This document shows, in pieces, positions 53,329 through 62,069 of a stretch of 64,000 bases of DNA. The number at the start of each line of letters is the position of its first letter. Within the stretch, counting starts at the first letter, position 1. The DNA lies in NCBI GenBank assembly GCA_963578475.1, contig CAUZCL010000018.1, positions 22,468-86,467 on the forward strand, written 5' to 3'. The translations under genes and the position numbers were made by a program. The DNA is from SMYC01 sp963578475. Its GTDB lineage: Bacteria; Acidobacteriota; Vicinamibacteria; Marinacidobacterales; SMYC01. The notes beneath the pieces were generated by a model that saw only the letters and a program-made list of their open reading frames with translations, ran no database searches and was not told the origin of the DNA.

Positions 53329-54252
53329 ATGCAAACACCTCTTCGCGCCTTAGGCTATGCTGCCCTTCTCGGATTCCTGGTGCAGACCCCCGGGCTTTCG
53401 CAGATCGACGATTCTCGCTACCAGTTTCGTGTCACCGTCGACTTGATTTCGCTCAACGTCACCGTCACCGATACCCGGAACCGCTTCATCACCGACCTCT
53501 TGCAAGAAGAGTTCTCCGTATTCGAAGACGGCATCTCGCAGGAAGTCTCAGTCTTCTCGCGTGAGGATCTCCCCATCCGTATGGTGCTCCTGGTCGACGC
53601 GAGCGCGAGCATGGACGAGAAGATGGCCTTCGCACAGGAAGCGGCGGTGAACTTCGTGGGGGAGATGAAAAATGACGATTTGACCGAAGTCGTCGACTTC
53701 GGGAGCAGAGCACACGTCCTGCAGCCTTTCACGGCCGACGTGGAGAAGCTGAACCGAGCCATCCGCATGACGCAAGCCGGGGGCACGACGAGCCTCTATA
53801 ACGCACTTTATATCGCCCTCAAGAACCTCAGCCGGCGGCGACAGGATATCCGGCGTCAAGCCATCATCGTACTATCCGACGGTGAAGATACGAGCTCGCT
53901 CGTCACTTTCGATCAGGTGATGGAGCTTGCCAAAGACACCGATGTCACGATTTACACGATCTCGCTCCGAAAATCCGGCGGACGCCGCAGTCGGGCGTTC
54001 TCGAGAGCGGAACATGTTTTGAAGAAGCTCGCCGAAGAGACCGGCGGTCAGTGGTTTTTTCCGGGTCAAATCCAAGAGCTCGACTCGGTCTACGTGCGTA
54101 TCGCTACGGAGCTCAAGAACCAGTACAACATTGGCTACGTCTCGAACAATCCGAAGCGCGATGGATCCTGGCGCCGCGTGGTCGTTCAGACGTCAATCAA
54201 GAATCTGCTCGTGCGCACGAAGCTCGGCTATTACGCTCCCGAAGAGCAGTAG
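53329..54252 (+). CDS. exported VWFA-related protein of the acidobacterial type
   Basis: 307 residues with signal peptide (ALGYAALLGFLVQTPGLS). The domain order is that of the family described from acidobacteria: a beta segment RVTVDLISLNVTVTDTRNRF, the DGISQEVSVFSREDLPIRMV linker, and a VWA domain with MIDAS LLVDASASMDEKMAF (DxSxS), GGTTSLYNALYIALKNL and VLSDGEDTSSLV. The end, YNIGYVSNNPKRDGSWRRVV, is also characteristic. Periplasmic protein-binding role assumed. Strongest taxonomic marker in the window. Intact. Confidence 0.9.
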   Translation: MQTPLRALGYAALLGFLVQTPGLSQIDDSRYQFRVTVDLISLNVTVTDTRNRFITDLLQEEFSVFEDGISQEVSVFSREDLPIRMVLLVDASASMDEKMAFAQEAAVNFVGEMKNDDLTEVVDFGSRAHVLQPFTADVEKLNRAIRMTQAGGTTSLYNALYIALKNLSRRRQDIRRQAIIVLSDGEDTSSLVTFDQVMELAKDTDVTIYTISLRKSGGRRSRAFSRAEHVLKKLAEETGGQWFFPGQIQELDSVYVRIATELKNQYNIGYVSNNPKRDGSWRRVVVQTSIKNLLVRTKLGYYAPEEQ

Positions 54253-54257
54253 CGCCA

Positions 54258-55195
54258 TCAATTCCAGCCATTCAGGCCCAAGTCGATCGCCTTTTGCTGC
54301 GCCTGGCCGAGCTGATTTCTCAAGCTGACGGTCGTCGCAAAGGTCTTGCGAAGATGGGTGTCTTCAGCGGCGAAGACTCCCGGGCTCCCGCCTGGAAGAT
54401 TTGTGCTTGCGCTTCGACCGGAGACCGAGACTCGGACACGCGTGATGAACCTCTCGGGGTCATGTCCCATCGGTACGAGTGAAGGCTCGTCCTCGTAGAG
54501 CTCCGACAGGCCCTGAGCATATTGAAGCTGGAAGTTCTCGATATTGCTCGAGACCGGGATCCATTCGTCCCTGAGCGCGAGATCGCGGCGCTCGAGAGTC
54601 GGGCTGTCCGCGGGCGGGAGAGGGTTCACACGATACTGCGCGATGTGGAATTGGCCGACGACCGCGCAGGCAAGGCTGACCTCGTGCTGAAAAATATCGG
54701 TGGCGTGGAGCGCAGCGGCTTCGCTTGGGCTGTGTTTCAAGCTGAGCGTGCCGCAACGATTCGCTGTGGTCGTCGCACCCCCAGCCCCTATGCACTTGGG
54801 CGGCTCGAGGATTTCGAAACGTGTAATGCCCGGCTTGACGTGATCGCAGACCGGATCGCCGTTGGGCCCCTGGAGCGCAAAGAGGGTCATCCGCTCCTGA
54901 TAGGCGGACTCCATGACGAGCGGCATCGGACTGAAGCTCGCGGCGTCGATATGAAGCACGGTCGAGGCCCCGATCGTGTCGCAGATCATGCCGTCGTTAG
55001 ACATGCATGAGACTGGCGCGCGCGCTCGCCGTCATGTCGGTGACTTTCCGGCGCGCGCTCAAAGCTGTCCTGGCCTTTCTTCAAAAGCATGAAGACCGAA
55101 GCCATCACGACCATCGTGATCGAGAGTGCTATGAGGATCTCGACCACCGAGAACCCACGTGCTTCGGTTGCACTGTTCGGTGTAACGCCATTCAT
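54258..55195 (-). pseudogene. pilW: PilW-like minor pilin, frameshifted with deletion
   Basis: The start ATG 55195 has GGGAGG upstream. A type IV prepilin leader follows: RGFSVVEILIALSITMVVMA (Gly-Phe cleavage site, Glu at +5). After KKGQDSFER the frame breaks: VTDMTASARASL is in a second frame and ends at a TAA, and the body (NDGMICDTIGASTVLHIDAA to LRKTFATTVSLRNQ) lies in a third. About 50 residues of the usual PilW middle (the DLRMAGYG region) are missing. The C-terminal TVSLRNQ block is typical for PilW. Not functional as read. Confidence 0.7.
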
Positions 55196-55595
55196 TGAGG
55201 TAGCCTCCCGCATCACAAACGTCTGGCTCGAAACAACTACCTATTAGCAAGTGCCATTCCCTCTGGGTTGAAACGTATAAACCGTTACTATAAAACCACT
55301 TAGACATTCGTTGAGCAGATTCCCCCTCGTCCAAAGTGTGGGATTTTTTAGCGAAAGACGCGCATTCCGGGAGCCCGAAACGAGGGCTCGAGGGCTAACG
55401 CACACGTTTTGAATCGATTGAGGGCGGCGATCTATTTCGGGAAGGCCGTAGTGAAAAACCCCAGGGACCTCCGACAGAGCCCACAGACGCCAATTTTCTT
55501 TCGGGGGCTTAGAAAGAAAATTTACATCGAGTCGCTCCGACAGTCACGCGCCCAAAACCTAACCCGCTGTGATGAAAGCACTTGAGCGCTTTGGA
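55196..55595. other. long intergenic region upstream of the sigma-54 promoter
   Basis: No ORF of substance. Contains a perfect 11-bp hairpin at 55492-55522 (AATTTTCTTTC / GAAAGAAAATT) and an imperfect dyad AAAGCACTTGAGCGCTTT at 55575-55592. Either could be an activator site for the promoter that follows. The left end carries the pilW leader and a TATAGT-like -10 box. Confidence 0.5.
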
Positions 55596-55599
55596 CCAT

Positions 55600-55616
55600 G
55601 TGGCACATGACTTGCT
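55600..55616 (+). promoter_or_regulatory. sigma-54 (-24/-12) promoter
   Basis: TGGCACATGACTTGCT: the invariant GG (55602-55603) and GC (55614-55615) are exactly ten bases apart, and TGGCAC and TTGCT match the consensus in full. Start site predicted at about 55627 (A). Confidence 0.75.
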
Positions 55617-55626
55617 TTTATGAATG

Positions 55627-55742
55627 ACGTCTACTAACCGGACGCTCCCGCGCTGGGAAAGGGCCTAGCTCGGGAGCCCGAGCTCCCTCCTATCGTAGGC
55701 ACGAAAGGGGCCGAACCTGGGCAGGTTCGGCCCCTTTTTTTT
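55627..55742 (+). ncRNA. candidate sigma-54-dependent small RNA
   Basis: Predicted transcript of about 116 nt between the sigma-54 promoter and the terminator. It holds no ORF. One stem is formed by AGCTCGGGAGCCCGAGCT (55668-55685 region), then a single-stranded CTCCCTCCTATCG segment whose CCUCC is complementary to Shine-Dalgarno sequences, then the terminator hairpin. Layout resembles sigma-54-driven regulatory RNAs such as Qrr of vibrios, without sequence similarity that I can see. The window's own NtrC-type regulator is a possible activator. No expression evidence. Confidence 0.5.
55704..55742 (+). terminator. rho-independent terminator
   Basis: Perfect stem AAAGGGGCCGAACCT / AGGTTCGGCCCCTTT with loop GGGC, followed by eight T. 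It points right, toward the dGTPase gene, and has no protein gene upstream on its strand, so it should end an RNA that starts in the intergenic region. Confidence 0.9.
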
Positions 55743-55753
55743 AGAGCAAGCTT

Positions 55754-55783
55754 TTGACAGACCGCCAAGCCAACAGTTACTGT
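55754..55783 (+). promoter_or_regulatory. sigma-70 promoter of the dGTPase gene (leaderless)
   Basis: TTGACA (55754-55759), 18 bases, TACTGT (55778-55783), then CAAACT and the GTG start. It begins 11 bases after the terminator T-run, which insulates it from upstream transcription. Confidence 0.6.
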
Positions 55784-55789
55784 CAAACT

Positions 55790-56935
55790 GTGCCGGATCG
55801 CAGTTTCTTCGAACAACAAGAACGGCAGATCCTCGCGCCTTACGCGGCATTCAGCGAGAGCTCACGCGGCAGACGCCACGACGAGCCCGAGCATCTATTT
55901 CGCACCGCTTTTCAACGCGATCGCGACCGCGTCGTCCACTGTACGGCGTTCCGCAGGCTCGAATACAAGACGCAGGTCTTCGTCAATCATGAGGGAGACC
56001 ATTACCGGACGCGGCTGACCCACTCGCTCGAGGCAGCTCAAATCGCGCGGACGATGGCGCGTTTTCTTCAGCTCAACGAGGACTTGACCGAGGCCGTCAC
56101 GCTGTCACATGACCTCGGGCACACACCCTTCGGCCACGCGGGCGAGGACGCCATGAACACACTCATGGCGGAACATGGCGGCTTCGAGCACAACTTGCAG
56201 GCGCTCAGAATCGTGGACCACTTGGAAAAACGCTATCCGCGGTTTCGGGGCTTGAACTTGACTCATGAAGTCCGAGAGGGAATTTTCAAACATTCGCCCA
56301 AGCGGGCCGATGAGATTCCCGACGATTTCGACAGCCGAGAACCCGTCCTCGAAGCACAGCTCGTCGACCTCGCGGATGAGATCGCCTACACGAATCATGA
56401 CCTCGAGGATGGACTGACTTCGCGCATCCTCGAGCTGAGCTCCCTCGATGATGTCGAGATCTGGAAGAATCATTTCGAGAAGGCGCGGACGAAATATAAG
56501 GGAGAGTCCAACAAGATTCTGATCCGCGTCACTATTCGGCGCATCATCAACGAGCTCACCACCGATCTCATCGACGAGACGAAGAGCCGGCTCGAAGCTC
56601 AATCGGTCGAGACCGTGGAAGACGTTCGAGCGGCCGAGCGTTTGGTGCTGTTCACTCCGAAAGTCGAAGCCAAGAAAGCGCGGCTCAAGCAGTTCTTGTT
56701 TCAAAATATGTACCGCCACTATCGCGTCGTGCGTATGGCCGAGAAGGCGAAGCGCGTCATCTCCGAGCTTTTCGAGGTCTATGTCGCAAACCCCAAGCAG
56801 CTTCCGCCTCATATCTCCGGGCGCGTGGATAGCGAAGGGCTTTACCGAGTCGTGTGCGACTACATCGCAGGTATGACCGACCGCTTTGCCCTTGACGAGC
56901 ACCGAAAGCTCTTTGATCCCCACGAGCGGCTGTAG
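55790..56935 (+). CDS. dgt: deoxyguanosinetriphosphate triphosphohydrolase-like HD protein
   Basis: 381 residues from GTG at 55790. HD-domain metal ligands: RLTHSLEAAQIARTMARFL (H of HD), LSHDLGHTPFGHAGEDAMN (HD pair) and the distal Asp in LVDLADEIAYTNHDLEDGL. The N-terminal AFQRDRDRVVHCTAFRRLEY KTQVF block is diagnostic for dGTPase type 2. Hydrolyses dGTP to deoxyguanosine and triphosphate, guarding nucleotide pools. Intact. Confidence 0.9.
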   Translation: MPDRSFFEQQERQILAPYAAFSESSRGRRHDEPEHLFRTAFQRDRDRVVHCTAFRRLEYKTQVFVNHEGDHYRTRLTHSLEAAQIARTMARFLQLNEDLTEAVTLSHDLGHTPFGHAGEDAMNTLMAEHGGFEHNLQALRIVDHLEKRYPRFRGLNLTHEVREGIFKHSPKRADEIPDDFDSREPVLEAQLVDLADEIAYTNHDLEDGLTSRILELSSLDDVEIWKNHFEKARTKYKGESNKILIRVTIRRIINELTTDLIDETKSRLEAQSVETVEDVRAAERLVLFTPKVEAKKARLKQFLFQNMYRHYRVVRMAEKAKRVISELFEVYVANPKQLPPHISGRVDSEGLYRVVCDYIAGMTDRFALDEHRKLFDPHERL

Positions 56936-57113
56936 TTAGAAAGTTACACTTCCCTGCCTGTCACAACCGAAAAGCCATGAACGCGCGGCTTCACGGCTAG
57001 GACTCAACCCCTTCCCTGTGAGTGGTTTCGGTCGACTTCGGCCAGATTCAGAAAGCCTCTGGCCCGAGTTTTGCTCTCTCTTACAGGAAACATTTTCGAC
57101 TAGGGAGAGATCC

Positions 57114-57596
57114 ATGAGCCATTCTATTGCCACCGACCAGCGAGAACACCGCCGACTCCAATTGGCGCCAACGATCATTCGTGCCGACATCGAGCAAGAC
57201 GGTAAGCGCCGAGAGGGCTATCTCATCAATGTGAGCCTCGGAGGCACCTTTCTAAGCATCGCGGACCCGCCCGCCAAGGACACTACGACGGATTTACATA
57301 TGGTGCTGCCGTGGGGCATCGGGGAGTGCCACGTTCAGGCATGCGCCGTCTGGGAGCAGACCGATCATCAAGAGCGCGCGATCGGCGCTGGCCTTTCGTT
57401 CATCGACCTCTCAGAGGACACGAGCAACCAACTACAGAGCTACCTCGATCGTTTCAGAGAGAGATCTCCGCCGAGATCACGAGCTGACAAAGCACTCGAA
57501 ACTCAGAAACAAACTGTTGACGCGGAGCTATTTCAAGAAGCGCGTTTGCGGACCTTCTTGATTCCCTTCGCTCGGCCCAGGTGCTCGAGCAATTGA
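57114..57596 (+). CDS. PilZ-domain protein
   Basis: 160 residues. REHRRLQLAPTIIRADI carries the RxxxR-type motif (REHRR), GYLINVSLGGTFLSIADPP the NxSxxG motif (NVSLGG), and AIGAGLSFIDLSEDTSNQLQ closes the barrel. ATG has GGGAGAGA upstream. The last 64 bases overlap the end of the XRE gene on the opposite strand; the C-terminal 40 residues are not PilZ. Probable c-di-GMP effector. Intact. Confidence 0.8.
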   Translation: MSHSIATDQREHRRLQLAPTIIRADIEQDGKRREGYLINVSLGGTFLSIADPPAKDTTTDLHMVLPWGIGECHVQACAVWEQTDHQERAIGAGLSFIDLSEDTSNQLQSYLDRFRERSPPRSRADKALETQKQTVDAELFQEARLRTFLIPFARPRCSSN

Positions 57597-57988
57597 AGGA
57601 AATCGTCGCGAAGCATTTCGATCTTCGACAACTGACGCCATGCTGTCAACAGCCGCCGTTCCCGGGGATCTCCCGGCGTGGTCCGCGACTTGTCACTTTC
57701 GCCCGGCAGAAAGTACGCGACCGGCGTATCCAAAGCCTCGGCAATCTTGTGCAGCCAGTCGAGCGAAATCCGCCGGCGGCCTTTCTCGAAATTGGTCAAT
57801 GCGCCCGGCGAAATACCCACCATACGGGCCAGAACTTTTTGACGAATGCGCTTCGACTTGCGCACCTCTCGAATTGTCTCTCCGACTTGCAATTCTCGCC
57901 TCGATGTCACTTTTGAACTCACCTCTCTAGATGGACTGAGTTTCACGCCCACCGGCATCACACCCGCGATTTCGGTCCCCACAGCCAT
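57533..57988 (-). CDS. XRE-family helix-turn-helix regulator
   Basis: About 151 residues from ATG at 57988 (GAGAAGAG upstream; an earlier ATG lies at 58003). The HTH_3 domain is GETIREVRKSKRIRQKVLAR, MVGISPGALTNFEKGRRRIS, LDWLHKIAEALDTPVAYFLP. The C-terminal 40 residues are helical and basic. The domain type binds operators as a dimer. Target unknown. Convergent overlap with the PilZ gene. Confidence 0.8.
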   Translation of the reverse strand: MAVGTEIAGVMPVGVKLSPSREVSSKVTSRRELQVGETIREVRKSKRIRQKVLARMVGISPGALTNFEKGRRRISLDWLHKIAEALDTPVAYFLPGESDKSRTTPGDPRERRLLTAWRQLSKIEMLRDDFLQLLEHLGRAKGIKKVRKRAS

Positions 57989-58126
57989 GATCTCTTCTCG
58001 CATACCCAATTGAAATCTCAGGCCCTCCTGAATTGTTCCAGACCATAACACTAGAAAAGGACCGGACACAACTGGGGATTTCCCTAGGGGTAGGGGATTG
58101 TTTTTCCAGAGAAAAAGACCGGTCGC

Positions 58127-58687
58127 CTACAAGTTAGGAGAAACCGCCGGATCTTCTGTTGTATCAGGACTCAGGAACTTCTCGAGCCCGGGAGCGCCGA
58201 TCTTTTTCGGCACCTGCATTTGCCCGCGACTCTGCCAGCTCGATGGGCCGACGCGGACGAAAATCTCGACGGTGACTTCCTCCCATTTCTCATTGACAAA
58301 CATTTGCTCGGGTGCGTCCTTGGAGATCACATACGTGTCCGAACGGAGGGTGACCAGATCGGAAGCTTCGTCCGGTTTTATGGGCTCTTCGGAGACCGAG
58401 TAAGTGAAAGCGTTACCCCAGGGCTCTTCAGGCAAAAACTCTCGTTTGAAGATGGCCATGGCCTGAATGTAGCCGACTTCTTGCTCCGCACCGTTCATCA
58501 CGCGGAAGCGAACAACCGGACGAATAAAGTTGTTGCCTTCCTCGTCCTTCCCGATCACCGCAAAATAGGAGGCGAAGTCCTCGAGGCGCAGGCTCTGAAG
58601 CAGTGCTTCGCTTTCGGCGTCGGAGCACGACACGGCAGAGACCAATAGGACTCCCGCCAAAAATTGACAGAGCACAACACGCTTCAT
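58127..58687 (-). CDS. lipoprotein of unknown function
   Basis: 186 residues. Signal peptide with lipobox (FLAGVLLVSAVSC). The mature part is an Ig-like beta domain resembling periplasmic FxLYD-type folds (FIRPVVRFRVMNGAEQEVGY, VNEKWEEVTVEIFVRVGPSS). Lies divergent to the Gld-type ABC operon, 122 bases apart. A processing pathway (Lgt) is encoded at 17.4 kb. Confidence 0.7.
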   Translation of the reverse strand: MKRVVLCQFLAGVLLVSAVSCSDAESEALLQSLRLEDFASYFAVIGKDEEGNNFIRPVVRFRVMNGAEQEVGYIQAMAIFKREFLPEEPWGNAFTYSVSEEPIKPDEASDLVTLRSDTYVISKDAPEQMFVNEKWEEVTVEIFVRVGPSSWQSRGQMQVPKKIGAPGLEKFLSPDTTEDPAVSPNL

Positions 58688-58809
58688 TAACATTCCACGC
58701 TTCCAGCGAGAACTATGCCAGCGAGAAGAATGACAGTTGCGATGAACTCGATGCTCGCTCGCCTCACTCGGCCGATTATACTCCACGGCTTCACCAGAAG
58801 GTCTCGCGT

Positions 58810-59751
58810 GTGATCGAAGTCGAGAACATCACCAAGGAGTACGGGTCTTTCACCGCGGTCAAAGACCTCAGTTTTTCAGTGGGCCGGGGCAAGATTCTCG
58901 GTTTTCTCGGTCCGAACGGCGCAGGCAAGACGACAACCATGCGCATTCTGACCGGATTCTTTCCGCCCACAACGGGCTCGGTGCGCGTCGCCGGCCACGA
59001 CGTTCTCGAGGCGCCTCTCGAAGCCAAAGCGAAGATCGGCTACCTGCCGGAGAATCCGCCGCTCTACCCGGAAATGAGCGTACTCGACTATCTGCGCTTC
59101 GCCGCCCAAATCAAAGGCGTGGCCAGGAAAGTGCGGACCTCACGCGTCGACCGCGTGGTCGAGCGGTGTCAATTGCAAGAAGTGCGCGACAAGCTGACCG
59201 GGAATCTGTCGAAAGGCTACCGCCAGCGCGTCGGGATCGCCCAAGCCCTCGTCCACGAGCCCGAGGTGCTCGTACTCGACGAGCCGACGGCGGGGCTCGA
59301 TCCTAAACAGATTGGCGAGACGCGCGAGCTCATCAAAACCCTCGGCGGCGATCACACCGTGATCTTGTCGACCCACATACTTCCCGAAGTCTCGATGACG
59401 TGCGATCACGTCGCCATCATCAACCGTGGCCAGCTCGTGGCCCACGGAACGCCGGAAAGCCTCACCGAGCAGTTTCGCACCACGACCGTGATCGACATCA
59501 CCGTGCAAGGCGAGCCCGCGCATGTCGCGGAAGTGCTTTCGAGCTTCACCGACGTCTTGGGTTTCGAAAAACAGGAGCGCGGCGAAAGAGGAGCGACCTC
59601 GTGGCGTCTCGAGGTCGCCGAAGGCGCCGACCTGCGCCGCTCTCTCTCGGAGCAGATCGTCGCACGAGGGCTCGGTCTTCTCGAGCTCCGTCAATCGGGC
59701 GTCAGCCTCGAAGAGATTTACCTCCGCGCCACAAGCGGGGTCGACAACTAG
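58810..59751 (+). CDS. GldA-type ABC transporter ATPase
   Basis: 313 residues from GTG at 58810, GAAGG eight bases upstream. Walker A GPNGAGKTTTMRIL, Q-loop replaced by the LPENPPLYPEMS form common in this group, signature motif NLSKGYRQRVGIAQAL, Walker B LVLDEPTAGLDP, switch STHILPEV. The C-terminal 90 residues form the extra domain of CcmA/GldA proteins. TATACT lies 27 bases before the start. With the next three genes it forms an operon with no gaps. Confidence 0.88.
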   Translation: MIEVENITKEYGSFTAVKDLSFSVGRGKILGFLGPNGAGKTTTMRILTGFFPPTTGSVRVAGHDVLEAPLEAKAKIGYLPENPPLYPEMSVLDYLRFAAQIKGVARKVRTSRVDRVVERCQLQEVRDKLTGNLSKGYRQRVGIAQALVHEPEVLVLDEPTAGLDPKQIGETRELIKTLGGDHTVILSTHILPEVSMTCDHVAIINRGQLVAHGTPESLTEQFRTTTVIDITVQGEPAHVAEVLSSFTDVLGFEKQERGERGATSWRLEVAEGADLRRSLSEQIVARGLGLLELRQSGVSLEEIYLRATSGVDN

Positions 59752-60504
59752 ATGAGCAATATCTGGGCGCTCGTCCGCCGTGAGCTACAGGCCTATTTCG
59801 CTTCGCCAATAGGTTACGTGCCGCTCGCGCTGTTCTTGTTCTTTTACGGTTTCTATTTCTATGGGGAGCTCGAGATTTTCATGGACCCGAGACGCGCGTC
59901 GCCGGGGCAGGTTCTGAACGTCAACCAGGACATGATCCGATGGCTCCTGCACACGACAGCGTTCATCATCCTGTTTCTCCTCCCGCTCGTCACGATGCGA
60001 TCCTTCGCAGAAGAGCTGCGCTCCGGCACCATCGAGCTTCTTTTCACTTCCCCGCTCACCGACCTAGAGATCGTGCTCGGTAAGTTCTTCGGCGCGCTCG
60101 TGCTCTACACCATCATGCTCGGCTCGACGCTCGTCCATATCGGCATCCTCTTCTATTTCGGCGACCCGGAATGGAAGCCCATCGTCGTCGGCTATCTCGG
60201 GCTTTTTCTTCTGGGCGCAGGCTATATCGCGTTCGGTCTACTGTTCAGCAGCATGACGAAAAACCAGATCATCGCGGGTTTCATGGCGTTCAACTTGTTC
60301 GTCTTTCTCTATCTGATCGAGTTCGCCGAGTCGTGGGGCGGATGGGCGGCGAGCGTCGTACCCTACCTCTCCGTCAGCCGTCATCTCGCGGAGTTCGCAA
60401 AAGGTGTTCTCGACACGCGCGATATCGTCTACTACCTTTCCTTCATCGGCTTCGGGTTGTTTCTCACGAAACAAAGCATCGAGTCCTACCGCTGGCGCGG
60501 CTAG
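59752..60504 (+). CDS. GldF-type ABC-2 permease
   Basis: 250 residues, six helices: YVPLALFLFFYGFYFYGELE, TAFIILFLLPLVTMRSFAEE, LRSGTIELLFTSPLTDLEIV (ABC-2 cytoplasmic coupling helix), LVHIGILFYFGDP, GLFLLGAGYIAFGLLFSSMT, YYLSFIGFGLFLTKQSIE. The ATG follows the ATPase stop directly. GldF is essential for gliding in Bacteroidota; related systems in non-gliders have unknown cargo. Intact. Confidence 0.85.
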   Translation: MSNIWALVRRELQAYFASPIGYVPLALFLFFYGFYFYGELEIFMDPRRASPGQVLNVNQDMIRWLLHTTAFIILFLLPLVTMRSFAEELRSGTIELLFTSPLTDLEIVLGKFFGALVLYTIMLGSTLVHIGILFYFGDPEWKPIVVGYLGLFLLGAGYIAFGLLFSSMTKNQIIAGFMAFNLFVFLYLIEFAESWGGWAASVVPYLSVSRHLAEFAKGVLDTRDIVYYLSFIGFGLFLTKQSIESYRWRG

Positions 60505-62069
60505 TGCAAAAACTCACGCCTTATCTCGGCACGCTCGGCCTCGGCTTCCTGATCGCCGGTGTGCTGCTTCTTGCACTGCAGCGGCAAAACGAGACTTATT
60601 GGGCGAGCTTTCTCATCGCGGGCCTGGTGTGCTCCGCGTTTTACACCGCGAGTCGCTTCTCGGAGCTCGCCAGCTTGTTCGGGCGCCGTAGCGCGAAACG
60701 GGGCGCGAATGCGGTGCTCCTTATCGTGATCGTTGCCGGGATCGTCGTCCTCGCAAACATCATCGCCAACCAGCAAGCCACGCAATGGGATTTCACGGCC
60801 GCCCGGCAATATTCGCTCTCGGAGCAGACGGTGAAGATCCTGGGGGAGCTCGCGACTAGCAACGACGGCGATATCGAGATCGTGCTGCTCGACCGCCGCG
60901 GAACCGAGCAACAGCTGCGCGCAAGCGACCTGCTGCAACTCTACGACGACGCGAGCTCGCGCGTGCGCGTCCAGGTCATCGATCCCGAAGCGGAGCCCGA
61001 GCGAGCGCTCACTTATACGAGCCCCACCGAGCCCGGCGTCGCCCTGGGAACGATTATCGTAGCCGCGAAGGAACGCACTCAGCGAGCCACGGCAGCCACC
61101 GAACCGGAAGTGACCAACGCCATCATCCGAGTATTGAAGACGGAGAGAAAGAAGATCTACTTCACGTCGGGGCATCAGGAGAAAGATCCGCTCAAGACCG
61201 ACGCGAACGGAATCTCGGGGATCGCATCGAAGCTCGAGGATTCCGCCTACGTGGTCGAGACGCTCGTCATCGCTCGCTCGCAATCGGAAGACGCGCTTCG
61301 GCTCCCCGAAGACGCCGCGGCCGTCGTCGTGGCGGGGCCAAAAACGGATTTCCTCGAGGCGGAGCTCGACGCTCTTCAGGCTTATCTCGACGGCGGCGGG
61401 AGCGCCACCTTCCTCATCGACCCTGAGACCCAAGGCCTCACACCGGAGCTCGATGCCTTTCTCGTCGAGCAAGGCATCGTTCTCGGAAACGACGTCGTCA
61501 TCGACGCGCTCGCTCAGCCGCCCGTCTATCCCGTAGTTCAAAGCTACGGGCTGCACCCCATCGTCGAGAGCTTCGGAAACGTGATGAGCATCTTTCCTCT
61601 TGCGCGGAGCGTCACGACCGCCGAGGAGTGGCCCGAAGGGGCAGAGATCCGTGAGCTCTTCACCACCGCCGACGAGAACAGTTGGGCGGAGACACGACTC
61701 GAAGAGCTCGCCGAAAGAAGTGGCCCGACCGCGGACCAAACCCTCGGACCCATCGGGCTGGCCATGGCCGCGACCATTCCACGCGGTGAGGAGACCGCCT
61801 CACGTCTCGTTGTCGTGGGCGATTCGGATTTCATCTCCAACGAGCTCACTTCCGCGCCGCTTCTGAATGCCGACTTGTTCTTGAATATGACGAATTGGGT
61901 CGCACAGGACGAAGACCTCATTTCCATTCGTCCCCGCAAGCCCGAAGATCGCCGGATCGCTCTCAGCGCGCGCGAGCGTACCAACGTTTTCTTCCTTTCC
62001 CTCTTCATCATCCCAGGTGCCGTCGTCGTAACGGGCGTCTCCGCCTGGTGGGGACGGCGAGCGAGATAA
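60504..62069 (+). CDS. GldG-type ABC auxiliary protein
   Basis: 521 residues from GTG sharing its first base with the gldF-type stop. Two N-terminal helices and a third (AVLLIVIVAGIVVLANIIAN), then a large extracytoplasmic domain starting TAARQYSLSEQTVKILGELA (GldG family start), with KIYFTSGHQEKDPL and AVVVAGPKTDFLEAELDALQ AY blocks, and a last helix (FFLSLFIIPGAVVVTGVSAW). Substrate-binding-like domain fused to the permease helices. Intact. Confidence 0.85.
   Translation: MQKLTPYLGTLGLGFLIAGVLLLALQRQNETYWASFLIAGLVCSAFYTASRFSELASLFGRRSAKRGANAVLLIVIVAGIVVLANIIANQQATQWDFTAARQYSLSEQTVKILGELATSNDGDIEIVLLDRRGTEQQLRASDLLQLYDDASSRVRVQVIDPEAEPERALTYTSPTEPGVALGTIIVAAKERTQRATAATEPEVTNAIIRVLKTERKKIYFTSGHQEKDPLKTDANGISGIASKLEDSAYVVETLVIARSQSEDALRLPEDAAAVVVAGPKTDFLEAELDALQAYLDGGGSATFLIDPETQGLTPELDAFLVEQGIVLGNDVVIDALAQPPVYPVVQSYGLHPIVESFGNVMSIFPLARSVTTAEEWPEGAEIRELFTTADENSWAETRLEELAERSGPTADQTLGPIGLAMAATIPRGEETASRLVVVGDSDFISNELTSAPLLNADLFLNMTNWVAQDEDLISIRPRKPEDRRIALSARERTNVFFLSLFIIPGAVVVTGVSAWWGRRAR

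Noticed and set aside
56936..57113. Cyclic-di-GMP riboswitch upstream of the PilZ gene
   Set aside because: The spacer has some hairpin potential but lacks the conserved GEMM core sequences.
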